Assembly (NCBI RefSeq): GCF_024139115.2
Contig: NC_085140.1
Location: 233,742,371 to 233,806,370 of the forward strand
Direction of reading: 5' to 3'
From: Armigeres subalbatus
Taxonomy: Eukaryota; Arthropoda; Insecta; Diptera; Culicidae
Length of the DNA stretch: 64,000 bases
Under the pieces are notes generated by a model that saw nothing but the letters and a program-made list of their open reading frames with translations, was not told the DNA's origin and made no database searches. Shown piece by piece: positions 11,733-22,642 of this stretch (positions are counted from its first letter, which is position 1; the number at the start of each line of letters is the position of its first letter). A program made the translations under genes and the position numbers.

Positions 11733-13464
11733 CTGTAACAGAAAGTGGTATTATAAGACAGTGACTAAAAACAGCGAGTGTAATGTCTGATGTAGATAAA
11801 ATTATTTACTATATGAATATTAGAAATAAGATTGTTACCCAGTAATGCTTCTCTGGTAAAATACTCTGAACAATATTTATAGAACACTCAAGTCGTTGCC
11901 AGCTACGATACGACACATTTGAATTCACCCACCCAGAAGCTAACCCGCGGAATAAACATAAAACACCCAAACGGCCAATGAACGGTCAAGGTGATCATCA
12001 ATTTAAAACGATTCTTGTTATCTTCATACGTCGAGCATTCAATAAATTTAAAACATCAATTGAAAAGATAACGGCGGGGCATACGACCATAAGCTTAAAC
12101 CAATTGCCATTGAACACATCGATTTTAATATATAAGTCATGATACCCATGATACCGATAAGAAAATACATTGCCAATGCGGGTGGTTCGCTAGTCGCTCG
12201 CATTTGAATAATTTGTTTGAGAAACTGCATAAGGCACAGTGGAGCAAGTGAGATAGGCAAAATTTTGCTGAATTTCATATTAGCATAACTTTGCATAGAA
12301 TAATCCGATTTTAATGAAACCGAAACCATCGAACGCAGACATTTTTCTAGTTTCCTGTCCTTATTTTCAATCTCAGATTAAGGCACGGGCATCAGAGATA
12401 TTTCTGGTTTTCTGAGAGTATGTTAAAATGCATTTTTTGCAATTCCTGATCAAAATATCTGGTTTACAGTTCGTCTTTGAGTGATAAAACGGCCTACTTT
12501 TCCACACCAACGAAATAGGTGCTTTAATGAACATTATGTAACTCAAATGGGTTGCATAATATTCATTATAACACTCATTTGGGTGCTATAATAAAAAACC
12601 AACATCAGAACAGTAGTTACATGACTACATTTTGCTTAATTAACTTGGGCAAATGTTCAAATAGTGTATTCTCTGCATCGCATAATGATTCAAATAGTTT
12701 GATGGACATGACCATCGAACCCATTAGTCGGGCAACATTTTTTATAGTTGTTGATGTTAAATAGCAACAATCTAATTTTGATTTGCAAATTTATTAAATT
12801 ATCTATTGCCTAAGGTATCGAGGCTGAACATTTCGCCTTATTATCGTAATTTAAATAAATATTTTCATTTATGGATCTACTACCTCCACTATTGGTACCG
12901 TTACTTTATTTATGGAGCTAATATATATGAATCGCTGCAATAGTTAATACATCACCAAGAAATTAAGATTACTTTGTTAACGTAGAATTTCTACTGAAAT
13001 CATACGTGAATTAAGGTACAGAATGGTCATGTAGGATTGTGAAGGTAAATTGATTAATTCTATGCTTAATCATCGGCATATTTGTGTTTTTTCACTCACC
13101 CCATTTACCTTCCCACTCCGTTGTACCTAAAGTCTCAAGTTTCCGAGAGAAAAAAAAAACAAATAATATCTTTTGATTTCATCGGTGAAATATTTAGGTA
13201 AAACTTAACGACTGCAAGGGGCACTGGCAGTTTGGACGCTGCAACTAATGATCCATAATTAAGATTTTTTTCTAAATATTTTTTCTATTTCGTCTTTCGA
13301 GCTACAATATATTTTTCACACTCGTAGACTCTAAAATTTATGTATGGAATTAAACGGAATTCTACAACTTGTCTCATAACCAAGGATGTTATGGATTGTT
13401 TAGTATTTTGTATTTTATCATTGAATAGTTTGTCAATCACACATTCTAGAGGCTTAATTTTAAA
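11733..13464. other. Upstream region of CBM20 exon, no gene identified
   Basis: By position this is the 5' intron or upstream DNA of the minus-strand CBM20 gene. A 93-codon hydrophobic minus ORF at 12048-12329 has no recognisable motif and is not called. At 13421-13468 the sequence TTTGTCAATCACACATTC and following bases resemble the inverted arms at 60.3 and 60.6 kb, so a remnant of that element probably lies here. Confidence 0.4.
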
Positions 13465-14448
13465 ATGCATTCTCTGCATTCTCCACTTCCTTCTAAGAAA
13501 CAAGGGTTCAAGACCGACCAAACCGCGGAAAAAATAGAAGGAAGCTGGAGACTTCAGATATTCCTTCTAACTCTAATATCGGAAATAATTCTCCTCCTAT
13601 CGAACTGAGCAATCAGTTCGATTTGATTCATGATGAAATTGACCAAATCGAATCTACCTCTAGCCCAGGTAATTCGATTCATGCGAAAAAGCAAAGGATT
13701 CTGCCAATTGTGGTATCTGTTGCCTAGTTTTCTGGCTTTAGGAATGAGATTTTGAATAACCTTCAGGGGATCAAGGTTTCATTTCAGATTGCCCACACTT
13801 AACCCATTTCACAGTATTCGGTAAATTTTACCGAAATCTCAACAGCAGAACTGTTCGGTAATTATTTTACAGATTTTTTGTAATTTTTTCCATTGTTCAA
13901 CTGTCAAAATCACCGAAAATCAGTAAAATTATTTACCGAACAGTTCTGCTGTTGAGATTTCGGTAAAATTTTACCGAACTCGGAGACTTATTTAAAATGT
14001 GTAGGAAGGGTGACTGCCACGTTTTTCTTCAGTATTTAACTGAGAAGCGCCATAAATTCTTCACATACGACGACAAAACTGAACGATTGTTCAATTGTCA
14101 ATTGAGACATTGCAACAAATGTCCAACAAAATAACTTAATAACAAAATAAATAATTTTAGACAAAAATCGTTGCAATCTTCTATTGCAACGATTAGCTCC
14201 TTGTACCCTTAGTATAAATTAGGTTAAGTTTAGTTTAAGTTGAAAACATTGTAATTCCTACATGGTTCAATTCAACCAGAGGAAAAATCCTAACTGCCAG
14301 AGGCAATTGAAATGTATTAATAATAACTAAAAATGTAACATAGGAAATAATGATGATAGTGTTAAGAAAACACGGAACACCTTGTCTAAGAGATGAATGC
14401 ATGTATTAGATAATTAGCAAATAAAATAAGTTAAAAAAATAATAAATA
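13465..14448 (+). mobile_element. Juan-like jockey LINE, internally deleted
   Basis: Pieces of a jockey-clade ORF1 are readable: RRKLETSDIPSNSNIGNN and IELSNQFDLIHDEIDQIEST around 13530-13670, then FLQYLTEKRHKFFTYDDKTE around 14024-14090. Frameshifts and stops interrupt them and a MITE is inserted at 13817-13978. The reverse transcriptase is missing: ORF1 passes straight into an AT-rich 3' tail ending in AATAAATAAA near 14448. The match to mosquito Juan elements is from recognition of ORF1 wording, not a search. Confidence 0.6.
13817..13978. mobile_element. MITE inside Juan-like LINE
   Basis: About 162 bp with inverted ends of roughly 55 bases. Each arm starts with its own small palindrome (TTCGGTAAAATTTTACCGAA at the right end) and continues into TCTCAACAGCAGAACTGTTC. 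It interrupts the LINE ORF1 reading. Confidence 0.75.
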
Positions 14449-14521
14449 AAGCCCCAGGGGTCGATCGCATATCCGCGCAAGTATTGCATCATACTATCTG
14501 GTCGACTGGATGCAGGGTATT
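14449..14521 (+). pseudogene. LINE reverse-transcriptase scrap
   Basis: Around 14448-14515 one frame reads KAPGVDRISAQVLHHTIWST, the conserved RT domain 1-2 wording of LINEs. Only about 25 codons remain before the next MITE. Clade unknown. Confidence 0.45.
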
Positions 14522-14524
14522 TTA

Positions 14525-14765
14525 GGCTTTGGTCCGATTCGTGAATTAAAATCGAATTAAACTTAAAAGTGACAGTTCAAAAATTTCCAAATAACCCTGC
14601 TCGCAGAGCAAGATTACTTTTGACAGATATTGAATCATTTTTGATAGATGTTTTGTTGGTATTGCTGGGTAGCACCAGCCATTCTTATGAGCGGGGGATT
14701 TCATAATTTCCGAACTGTCACTTTTAAGTTTAATTCGATTTTAATTCACGAATCGGACCAAAGCC
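14525..14765. mobile_element. Harbinger-like MITE with TTA duplication
   Basis: About 55-base inverted ends, starting GGCTTTGGTCCGATTCGTGA at 14525 and mirrored up to 14765. TTA flanks both sides (14522-14524 and 14766-14768), the TWA target size typical of PIF/Harbinger. No coding capacity. Confidence 0.8.
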
Positions 14766-14837
14766 TTAGTGAAGGTGCCCAAAAAGGGTGACCTGGCTGT
14801 ATGTGAAAACTGGTAAGGCATTTTATTGCTGTGTACC

Positions 14838-15344
14838 AAGGGGCAAGTAACTCTAAACTTTGCGATAATATTACTCATTGTCTCGCAATAGTATTTCGTG
14901 ATATTTCTAGTATCCACGATTTTCGTCAAACAAAGAAACGGTTGCTAGTTCGGTTGTTATGGCGTGTGTCAGTTATTTGATGAAACACAGTGCTCTCCCG
15001 TATTGGAAACACCTGATTTCTACCTTCTACGGATTCTAGGATACTTTCAAACCGCATTTTATATTTCTAATTCCATCAAACTAAAACGTGGGCCCCGAAG
15101 ATTGCTCAAAAAGTAATAGTAACAGAAATAGGTATACAGTGATTTTTTTTAAAGAATTTAAAGGAGACTGAAATCATGTGGTGCCTGAAACTGGGTGGAC
15201 TGTATCGATTGGGTGGCGTTGTGTTTCATGCATTCCCAGCCAGAGCTCTTCGATCAATTTACTGCAGATAAGACGTAGTTTTCTCTAGTACCTATTTGTT
15301 AGTATTTTTGGATACTGTCGAAAGTTTAGAGTTAGTTGCCCCTT
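14838..15344. mobile_element. Inverted-end element (about 0.5 kb)
   Basis: AAGGGGCAAGTAACTCTAAA at 14838 is mirrored at about 15324-15344 (TTTAGAGTTAGTTGCCCCTT). There is no ORF of note between. The ends define a non-autonomous DNA element or the remains of one. A target duplication is not clear. Confidence 0.5.
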
Positions 15345-15349
15345 ACTGT

Positions 15350-15540
15350 TGTAGGTCTGAACATGTAATAGTAAGCTATGATTCTAGAATGCATCTAAGC
15401 AACACTTAATAAATAGAAAAGTCATTCTTGCCCCAACCGTACTTATGGACAGATGTTTTATTTGTATGCAGACCCAGAATTGACCAAGATTCAAACCTTA
15501 CAATCTGGCGACGAGGTGAAAGGATAAGGTAGTTTTTTTT
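15350..15540 (+). mobile_element. Possible LTR 3' end plus primer-binding site
   Basis: AATAAA near 15409 is followed by sequence ending ACCTTACA and then TCTGGCGACGAGGTG near 15501-15515. TGGCGACGAGG directly after a CA end is the arrangement of a primer-binding site in some Ty3/gypsy elements. No gag or pol follows in frame, so this would be a solo fragment. Confidence 0.3.
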
Positions 15541-15589
15541 AAATAGGTATATATATTTCAATGTTGAGCATTTAAAATTAAGAAAAAAT

Positions 15590-15770
15590 GGTTTGTATGG
15601 AGCTTCTACCATTATGGTAGCGTTCGGATCTTGGATCCAAAGAATGGAGACTCTACCGGTTTGGTAGCGATCGAAATTGGAATTTAAAAAACGGAGATTC
15701 TATCTTTGTGATAGCGGTCGGATTTTGGATCCACATGGAGTTTCTACTTTAGTAGCGAACGTATTATTTT
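15590..15770 (+). repeat. Imperfect tandem repeat, about 57-bp unit
   Basis: Four imperfect units share the order GGA, TTCTAC, GGTAGCG and GGATCCA: near 15600, 15647, 15703 and 15738. No coding sense is evident. Confidence 0.5.
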
Positions 15771-15902
15771 TTAGTATCTACCTGGAAGTAGAAGAAAAAT
15801 CTGTTGTGTTGTAGCTATGGCAATGGTCATTATAATTAGTCGAATTTGTGTGATGCAATACAATTATGAACAACACTTAATGTACCGTTTAGAAAAAGAG
15901 CG

Positions 15903-16127
15903 ATGCGATTCTCCGGCCGGCACCAGCAGACCGATTACTGTGCCGGAAGATCTTGTGTGGGACATATTGCCACGCTACATATCATTCTGGAGCAGGTCAA
16001 CATCTCAATCAATGAGAATATGTTGGACGTCTTGAGACGCAAGAGGGTTCCTGAGAAAATAGTCGACCTCATCGGGGAACAGTACGAGATCTTCTCGTGT
16101 AGAGTGCTGCACAACTTAGAAGAGTAG
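15903..16127 (+). pseudogene. LINE reverse-transcriptase fragment
   Basis: One frame reads RSCVGHIATLHIILEQVNIS and RRKRVPEKIVDLIGEQYEIF, standard wording of the RT palm region in RTE/CR1-type LINEs. The segment between these two blocks that normally carries the first catalytic Asp is absent, so this is a deleted remnant. Confidence 0.65.
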
Positions 16128-16447
16128 AGTAGGACAATAGTAAGCACTCCTGCATTCGCACTCCTGCGTCGCTGAGCCGATGCACTCCTGCATTATTTTA
16201 CCGCTGCGTGCACGTGACGTTGAAAAAAACGGTATGTGGGCATCGGCCCTAAGAGTGCGCATCGGACGGAGTAAGAGTACGCAATTTCCCAATCATGTTT
16301 TTTAAGTATATATTAAAATAACTAAGAATTAATAACATTTAATTGGTGTTTATTGAAAGTATATCATAGATTTTTTTTTAAAGTTACGTAATTTTAAAAA
16401 GGAGAGGGGTCCTAGAAATGAGAACTTTCATACGGAAAAACATTGTT

Positions 16448-17278
16448 TTTGCTTTTCTCGTACAACAAAATCGTACCGAAAGGTTATATGTTCTCTCCAA
16501 AAACTATAAAAAAAATTGATAGGAGGCCCGGAGACCCATAGTGCTATATTCGTGTGTTTATGTCTAAGGGAAGGTGGTCGGTTGTCGGCATCATTTTGTT
16601 TTAGTTCATAACTTTCATACACTTGCACAATGTGGCGATATATTCAAACCTATGAAGCCTATAGGCGTAAGCTAATAACTGGTGAAGAGTTTTGATTTAT
16701 TCCATTTATTGGAAAAAAAAACTATTAACAATTTTGTTAAGCGTTGTTTTTATGCCATTCTGAAAAAGGTGGTCGGTTGTCGGTACCCCCAAAAACTCAC
16801 TCAAAATTTAAAAAATACGAATTGAGGGTGTTGAGGATGTTTTCGGGTTGAGCATAGTGTATCTATTGTACTTTCCACACAAGATACATACTCATGCAAT
16901 GGCGGGCATAGAAAAGCTTTTAATAATAACTATGGAAATGCTAATAGATTACTAAGTTGAAAAGCAGGCCAAGTTCCAGTTGGAATGTAGAGCCATAAAA
17001 GAAGAAGATGAATTAAGGGTGAATTAAGGCACTTTCCTATCCATAGGCCTCAGCTTAATGCAATCTGTGCATGAAATTCATGCAAGATTGTCATAAAATC
17101 ATGCATTCACTGGTTGGGTGTACGTACACACGCACATACATACAGACAGATATCACCTGAATTCTCGAGTTAGTTTGATTTATATAAAAAAAATCGACCC
17201 ACCGGGATTCTTATCAAAAATTCGTTTCTTGGGGTGAACTAAAGTCTTTTCACGACACCTTGGTGTACGAGAAATGCA
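16448..17278. mobile_element. Diverged copy of the CTCGTAC repeat with inverted ends
   Basis: Left end CTTTTCTCGTACAACAAAAT, right end CCTTGGTGTACGAGAAATGC, i.e. the same terminus at both sides in inverse orientation. It includes GGAGGCCCGGAGACCCATAG as in the copy at 4801. The interior differs from that copy. It is non-coding. Confidence 0.55.
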
Positions 17279-17985
17279 AACAATTTGCAATTGACGTCCT
17301 CTGTAGATAAGCCCGTATATGGGGGAAACTTTCCAATCTTATAAACTGACAACGGTGCTCGAACTGTGTTGGACGCCATTCATATTGTTTTATCCGTCAT
17401 TCAAATTAATATTTTTGAAGCTGAGGGTATCGAAAACACCCATCAACGGTAACAGAATTACGCTATTAATTACTATTTTTAACTTTCGGTGGGATGGTCG
17501 AAGACATCGGCAATTCATTCACGTGCAACTATAGCTTGATTATTTTATCCAACAAACAAGACAGCGACAAACCAGATAGGTAATTAACCTGATGTGAGTA
17601 TACTGTCGCGTCCCAGACTACAGGCATGTAAATAAAAACAGCATTCGAATGCACTTTATTTTTCCTCGTTGCTTTTAGATTTTGTATTCGTAAACAAAAT
17701 CGTCACATGATAGCGGTGGCGTGCATTTGGCGAATGAAAAATCGTAAATTCAACCGGTACGAACAAGTTACCTGCCTAAGTATCACGTACAACCACTCTA
17801 GGAATAGTTACCAGTCACGTTGAGTTGTTAGTAACGAGAACTTTCCACCTTGCTATAGTAATCGGGCAAATAAAATATAATCAAAACGACTAATCTTTCA
17901 CGGGTCTACTTTACATTTTTTTAAATTTTTTGTATGTCTAAATTAATTTGATTTTAGATTCCTTGTCACGATACCAGTGCTACAG
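17279..17985. other. Non-coding, no feature recognised
   Basis: One 71-codon ORF at 17319-17534 has no motif and unremarkable composition. Nothing else is supported. Confidence 0.4.
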
Positions 17986-18120
17986 GCCGGACTCGATTAT
18001 CCGGAGTGTGGAAACAAATTTCACTCCGGATAATCGAACCTTCCGGATAATCGAGCCATTTTAAGTTGTCGCTGAAAATTTGGCTTTTGCTCAAATAATC
18101 GTTATTCAAGTTATATAAAA
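17986..18120. mobile_element. Solitary TE end with CCGGATAATCGA repeats
   Basis: Three versions of a CGATTATCCGGA / CCGGATAATCGA motif alternate in orientation between 17994 and 18055. This looks like the terminal region of a pogo/Tc1-type element, but I found no partner end in the window. Confidence 0.35.
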
Positions 18121-18639
18121 TCTAATAAAATATACAGTTGGTCCGTTCATGGGTTCTGACTACCGTTAGAGGTCAGCGCCGATCCGAAAATCGTCGGCCG
18201 CCGCGTTTGTCATAATTTTGGTCGGCGAAGGCTTGGCGATTTATTTATTACGTTCGTAACGTAAGGTTATTTTAAAGACATTAACGGAAGAATCTTTTTA
18301 TATCGCCGGAAAAATCTAATGAACTGTCCCAGGAGATTCTTCCAGGTTTTTCGAATTTTCAACTGGAAATGTTCTAGTTTTCACCGGAATTTCTTTGAAA
18401 TTTTCACAGGAAATTGTTAAGTTTGCCTATGCCACCGAGCATGCACGCTCTGTTTTTTTTCTCGTCGAGAATTTTCCGAAGTTTCCACTAAACAGAATTT
18501 CCTTATGATTTTTTTTTAAATTACACAAAAACTGTTTCCAACGGAATTTCAATTTTTTGGATTTTTTTTCGGAATTTCTTTGAATTTCTACGTGAAATTT
18601 TTTATGTTGTCGGAAATTCTACGCGAAAATTTTCAAAAG

Positions 18640-19390
18640 ACGAAGGGTCGTTTGGTTGAAAATCATTCGGTGGAAAATCATTTGACCGAATACCACTTGG
18701 CCGAATAATATGTTGAGCCGAAAGCTATCTAGCCGAATTTCATTTGTTCGATACGGTTACTATGTGGAAAACGGTTTGACGATACGACCAAACTAGTCAT
18801 TTGGCTGAAAAAGCCATATTCTCTAATAGGTCGTTTGGTCAAATAGGCCTTGTCGTCGAAAATTCCATTTGACCGAAACGGTAGATTAGCAGGAAGGGCA
18901 ATTTGGCCGAAAATGTTATTCGACTGATCGGATTATATGGCGAAAAACGTCGACCCGTTTGCCCGAACGCTATTTTGAACAAATGAGCTGTCGGAGTAAA
19001 CGTCTTTTTCGGCCAAATTATCAGTTCGGCCGTATGGTCTTCACCCGTACGTCGCTTTCAGCCAAATTACATTTTTGGCAAAACCGTTTTCGACTTTTAG
19101 CCACCTCGTCCGGCCAAGCAGCATTTCCGGTCAAACGACTTTTTTTTGGCAGCTCGGGAGAACAACACTTTCGGCCATATGTTCATTTCGGCCAAATGAC
19201 CCTTTTATGCCAAACGACCATCTAGGCTTTTTTGGCTAAATGACCTATTCGATTAGACAACTTTTCAGCCAAATGACCTGTTCGGCCGAACGACATTATC
19301 GGCCATATGTCTATTTCGGCCAAATGCCAATTGAGTTTCAGATTAATGACATATTCGGACAAACAAAAACGGCCCTTCCCCGTCAAAACA
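18640..19390. repeat. Foldback-like array of TTCGGCCAAATGAC units
   Basis: Left of about 18950 the repeated word is TTTGGCCGAA or TTTGACCGAA. Right of it the word is TTCGGCCAAATGAC or TTCGGCCAAACGAC, its inverse. Roughly 20-bp spacing, heavily diverged. The two halves form inverted arms of about 300-350 bases. Architecture matches the element at 26181-26890 although the unit differs slightly (GGCCGAA versus GGCCTAA). Non-coding; the ORF 18959-19225 is a by-product. Confidence 0.7.
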
Positions 19391-20298
19391 CTTGATTTCA
19401 ACGTGAAATTCTGTGGATTTCAACAGGAAATCCTTAGAAATTTAGAGGCGTACACCTCTAACCACCGTGTGGTCCTCCGGGAAATCTGGAGGATCCCATG
19501 CAATGAAAACTTCTAAATTCAATAGTTAAGCACCAAGATTTTTCAGATGCACTTGATGTTGTGGCTTATACAAGTCGTGGCCTTCCGGAACATCCATGAA
19601 ATAAAACAAAAAATAATGAATTTCATCGCATAGCATTATTTGACATTCTAACATCGGAATTTATTTCATTTGATTTATTCAAACTAAGGCCTCTGCAATA
19701 CATAAAATTCATCTACATTCAGCTCGGTCTGTAGTTGCACGTCGCCAACTTTGTAGTCCACGGGGACCTCAAATCGATCCACCTTGCTCTCTGCGCTCCT
19801 CGCCTTCTTGTCCCCTGCGGATCCCTATCAGGAACCATTTTACCGGGTTATTGCCCGACATTCTGAGCATGATATTGTGTGTACAGTTGTTGTTTCGCTC
19901 TCGTCGCGCGCGGACGTTTAGCAACTAGGTTGCCTTTGGACTGTGGTAAATACTGGCTACATAGGGACACGGCAGGTATTTCCGTCCATCGTCGTAGAGG
20001 CTAAAACCAACTACAGCAACTTCCATTTGCTAGAACTCCACTATAACCGAACGTTTCACCTGAGCAAACGATTTGATACCGATACAAAAAAAAAATAGTC
20101 TCTTTTATTCGTTTTCTGGACTATGACGAAGAGACGAAAATACCTGCCTTAACCCTTCCAAACAACATTGTTTTTCGTTTTGTTCTATCGCTTTCGTTCG
20201 AACGGTTACCATTGCTGCGAGAGAAATGATCGTCAACACAGTCCAATTTCGTTTCCCGCATACTGCTCCCCGACCAACATGGGTAGATTGCCGGGTTT
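19391..20298. other. Non-coding, no gene recognised
   Basis: GC rises between 19720 and 20000, and this stretch may be the decayed start of the LINE that follows, but no readable domain is found. Confidence 0.35.
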
Positions 20299-20897
20299 GT
20301 GCGAAAGTTGGATACTGATGTATCTCTATTCAAAACGGTGTATAAAACAGCGGCGGATCGTTCGCTGTTCGTAAAATTCGTTTCAATTAATGCAATGCAG
20401 GAGTCACTAAATAAAAACATGGATCCGCGTAAATTCCATTATTCCAGCGGGAATTCAGTGGAAGTGCAAATGACGGTTGCCGGTAGCAATACATCCGAGT
20501 ATTTGACTTGCCTCCAGAATTGCCAGATAATGTACTTGAACAGCGTCTTTCGGAGTACGGGAAAGTGGATCGTGTGGTCCGGGAAAAATTCCCGCCTAAT
20601 TTAGGTTTGGATCATTTATACACCGGAGTGCGAGGTGCCTATATTGATGTCCAAAAGGAAATTTCTACATCGCTGGAAGTTTCGAACTGGAAAGGGAACG
20701 AGTTCTACCAAAGTTTGAGGAACAAATGCTTTTTATGCCGTGCGGAAGGGCATCGGAAGGACGCGTGCCCACAAGGAAAAATAGTAAATCAAAAAAAGAA
20801 ACAAACAGACGGAATAGAAGTGGAAAGGCAAGACAAGCAACGGAAATCATACTCCGGTGTCGTTGTCGGATTTGAAGCAACGGAGAATGTAATTTAA
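20299..20897 (+). pseudogene. LINE ORF1 (gag-like) fragment with CCHC knuckle
   Basis: Two overlapping frames form one broken ORF1. The first (to about 20515) reads ADRSLFVKFVSINAMQESL; the second (20508-20897) reads ELPDNVLEQRLSEYGKVDRV and then the zinc knuckle CFLCRAEGHRKDAC. A frameshift near 20510 joins them. This layout (RRM-like region, then CCHC) resembles ORF1 of the L1/Tx1-type LINE at 63444-63998, whose knuckle is CFMCKEEGHVKAEC. No ORF2 follows. Confidence 0.65.
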
Positions 20898-21070
20898 GTG
20901 CCAGAGGAAGATATGGTCGTGTCGGATATTGGTTCAACAGAAAGAGCAGAAACATTCGAAATCCCCAACTCGATCAAAAAATGAAAGAAGAAGAGGAAAG
21001 AAAGCAACAAGCGCAGTCAATATTGTGTAAGGATCACCCTGGCCACCGAGTGATTCTTTTGAAAATGAAA

Positions 21071-21190
21071 ATATTCATTAATTACGTAACGCAAAAAATG
21101 CCCATTTTCAATCCCCCTTCCCCACTATGTCACACTTCAGGAAACCCCTTCCCCCTCTAAGCGTTATGTAATTTACGTATGTTCCATAAA
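21071..21190. mobile_element. TTACGTAACGC MITE, copy 1
   Basis: Starts ATTACGTAACGC and ends GCGTTATGTAATTTACGTA, with CCCCC-rich interior. Other copies are at 21306, 33587, 40398 and 45003. Confidence 0.65.
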
Positions 21191-21305
21191 CGCAAGGATT
21201 TTTAAGTGCCATTTGTTGTTACTATGAATATAGAACTGGTGTTTTAATCCATACATGGACCACCGTTGGTGAAATAATATTTTTTTTCATGTTGATCATT
21301 GAGCC

Positions 21306-21466
21306 TGTTCACAAATTACGTAACGCTGGAAGGAGAGGAAGGCGGTCAGGCCGTGCGTTACGATTCATACAAACCAATTAAACCTTCCATATAAAAAGCG
21401 TTACGAGGCGGAGGATGGAGGTCCAAAATCTTCAAATTTAGCGTTACTTTATTTGTGTATGAATCC
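21306..21466. mobile_element. TTACGTAACGC MITE, copy 2
   Basis: CACAAATTACGTAACGCTGG at left and AGCGTTACTTTATTTGTG at right, with a purine-rich GGAGGATGGAGG interior in the opposite orientation to copy 1. Non-coding. Confidence 0.65.
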
Positions 21467-22642
21467 ATTCCGGACATTCCGAAGGATCATTTGGTGGCAT
21501 GAATCACAATGTCAATGCTGTACTCAGAATGTACATACGAATGCTTAAAAAAATATCGTAATTATGAATATTCTTGATTTCCGTTCCCATAGGGTTCTAT
21601 CACAAAATCCGTAACGCTGAATTTGATAATTTTGATCAGCTGAGGAAAATGGACGTATGGTTTTCAATCAAACGCCTTATGAAAAATTGCCACAAGGAAT
21701 CGGTATGAATTTCATTATGTTGCCTTATGAATGATGATTTTCATTTGAAAAAAAGTGAAGTGTGGCAGACTGGATTCGAACCATGGACGTCGGGGTATTT
21801 TTTTTTTTTACATGGGAGAATGCATTTACACACTAACCCAGTACACGTGCATTGTAGTTGCCAAACTACCACACGGAAGTGTACTGGAGTGTCGGACTCG
21901 ACCATACCGGTAATACCGACTAAACTCCTTTGGGCTCCGCCATCGTTTCCCCCAGGAACTACCTCCCAGTACTACTTCTGGGGGATGGCAGTACTAAACG
22001 TACTCGCTCAATCTCGCTAACACAGGCACCCGTCCCATGCAAGTCTGACTTGGGTGCTCGCTCTATCGCACCCTCAAACACACCCTACATACTCTGTTGC
22101 ACCTTTGTCATGCCGTGTGGGTCTGACTTGTGTGCCCACCCTTCTCATGCCATGTGGGTCTGACTTGTATGCCCACCTTTATCATACCATGTGAGACTGC
22201 TCACCTCTTTCATTCAGTTCGCGCTGACACATACTACTCTAGTCATTCGACCTAATACTCGCTCTGGCATCCCTTGTGGGACATTTCACTTAGGTTCCCA
22301 CTTCTGACATACCATGTGAGTCTGACTCACCTCGGTCATACCATATGAGACTAGCTCAACTCAACTCAACTCATTCCTTTCGTACCATGTGAGACTGACT
22401 TGGATGCTCACCCACACTCCTCTGTCACGCCGCGGGGTATCAGTAGTCATAGGAACCAACATTCCTGCGCTACTCCCAGCGCGGCGTGTGCAGTCCATAC
22501 ATACACCTATTCATTCACACTTCTGCCATGCTTCGAGGTGACGATCTCGGTTGCCACCCGCTGCGCCATTACCTCTGCATGGGCAGACCATTCACACACT
22601 TCTCCGCATTCGGCACTTTCGCTCTAACTAACCAATCACAAG

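Noticed and set aside
12048..12329. 93-codon hydrophobic minus ORF, possible membrane protein
   Set aside because: No family, no splice context, and position in an AT-rich intron-like region; chance cannot be excluded.
20121..20420. 99-codon minus ORF opposite the LINE ORF1 fragment
   Set aside because: Shadow of the plus-strand ORF1, which has recognisable knuckle and order.
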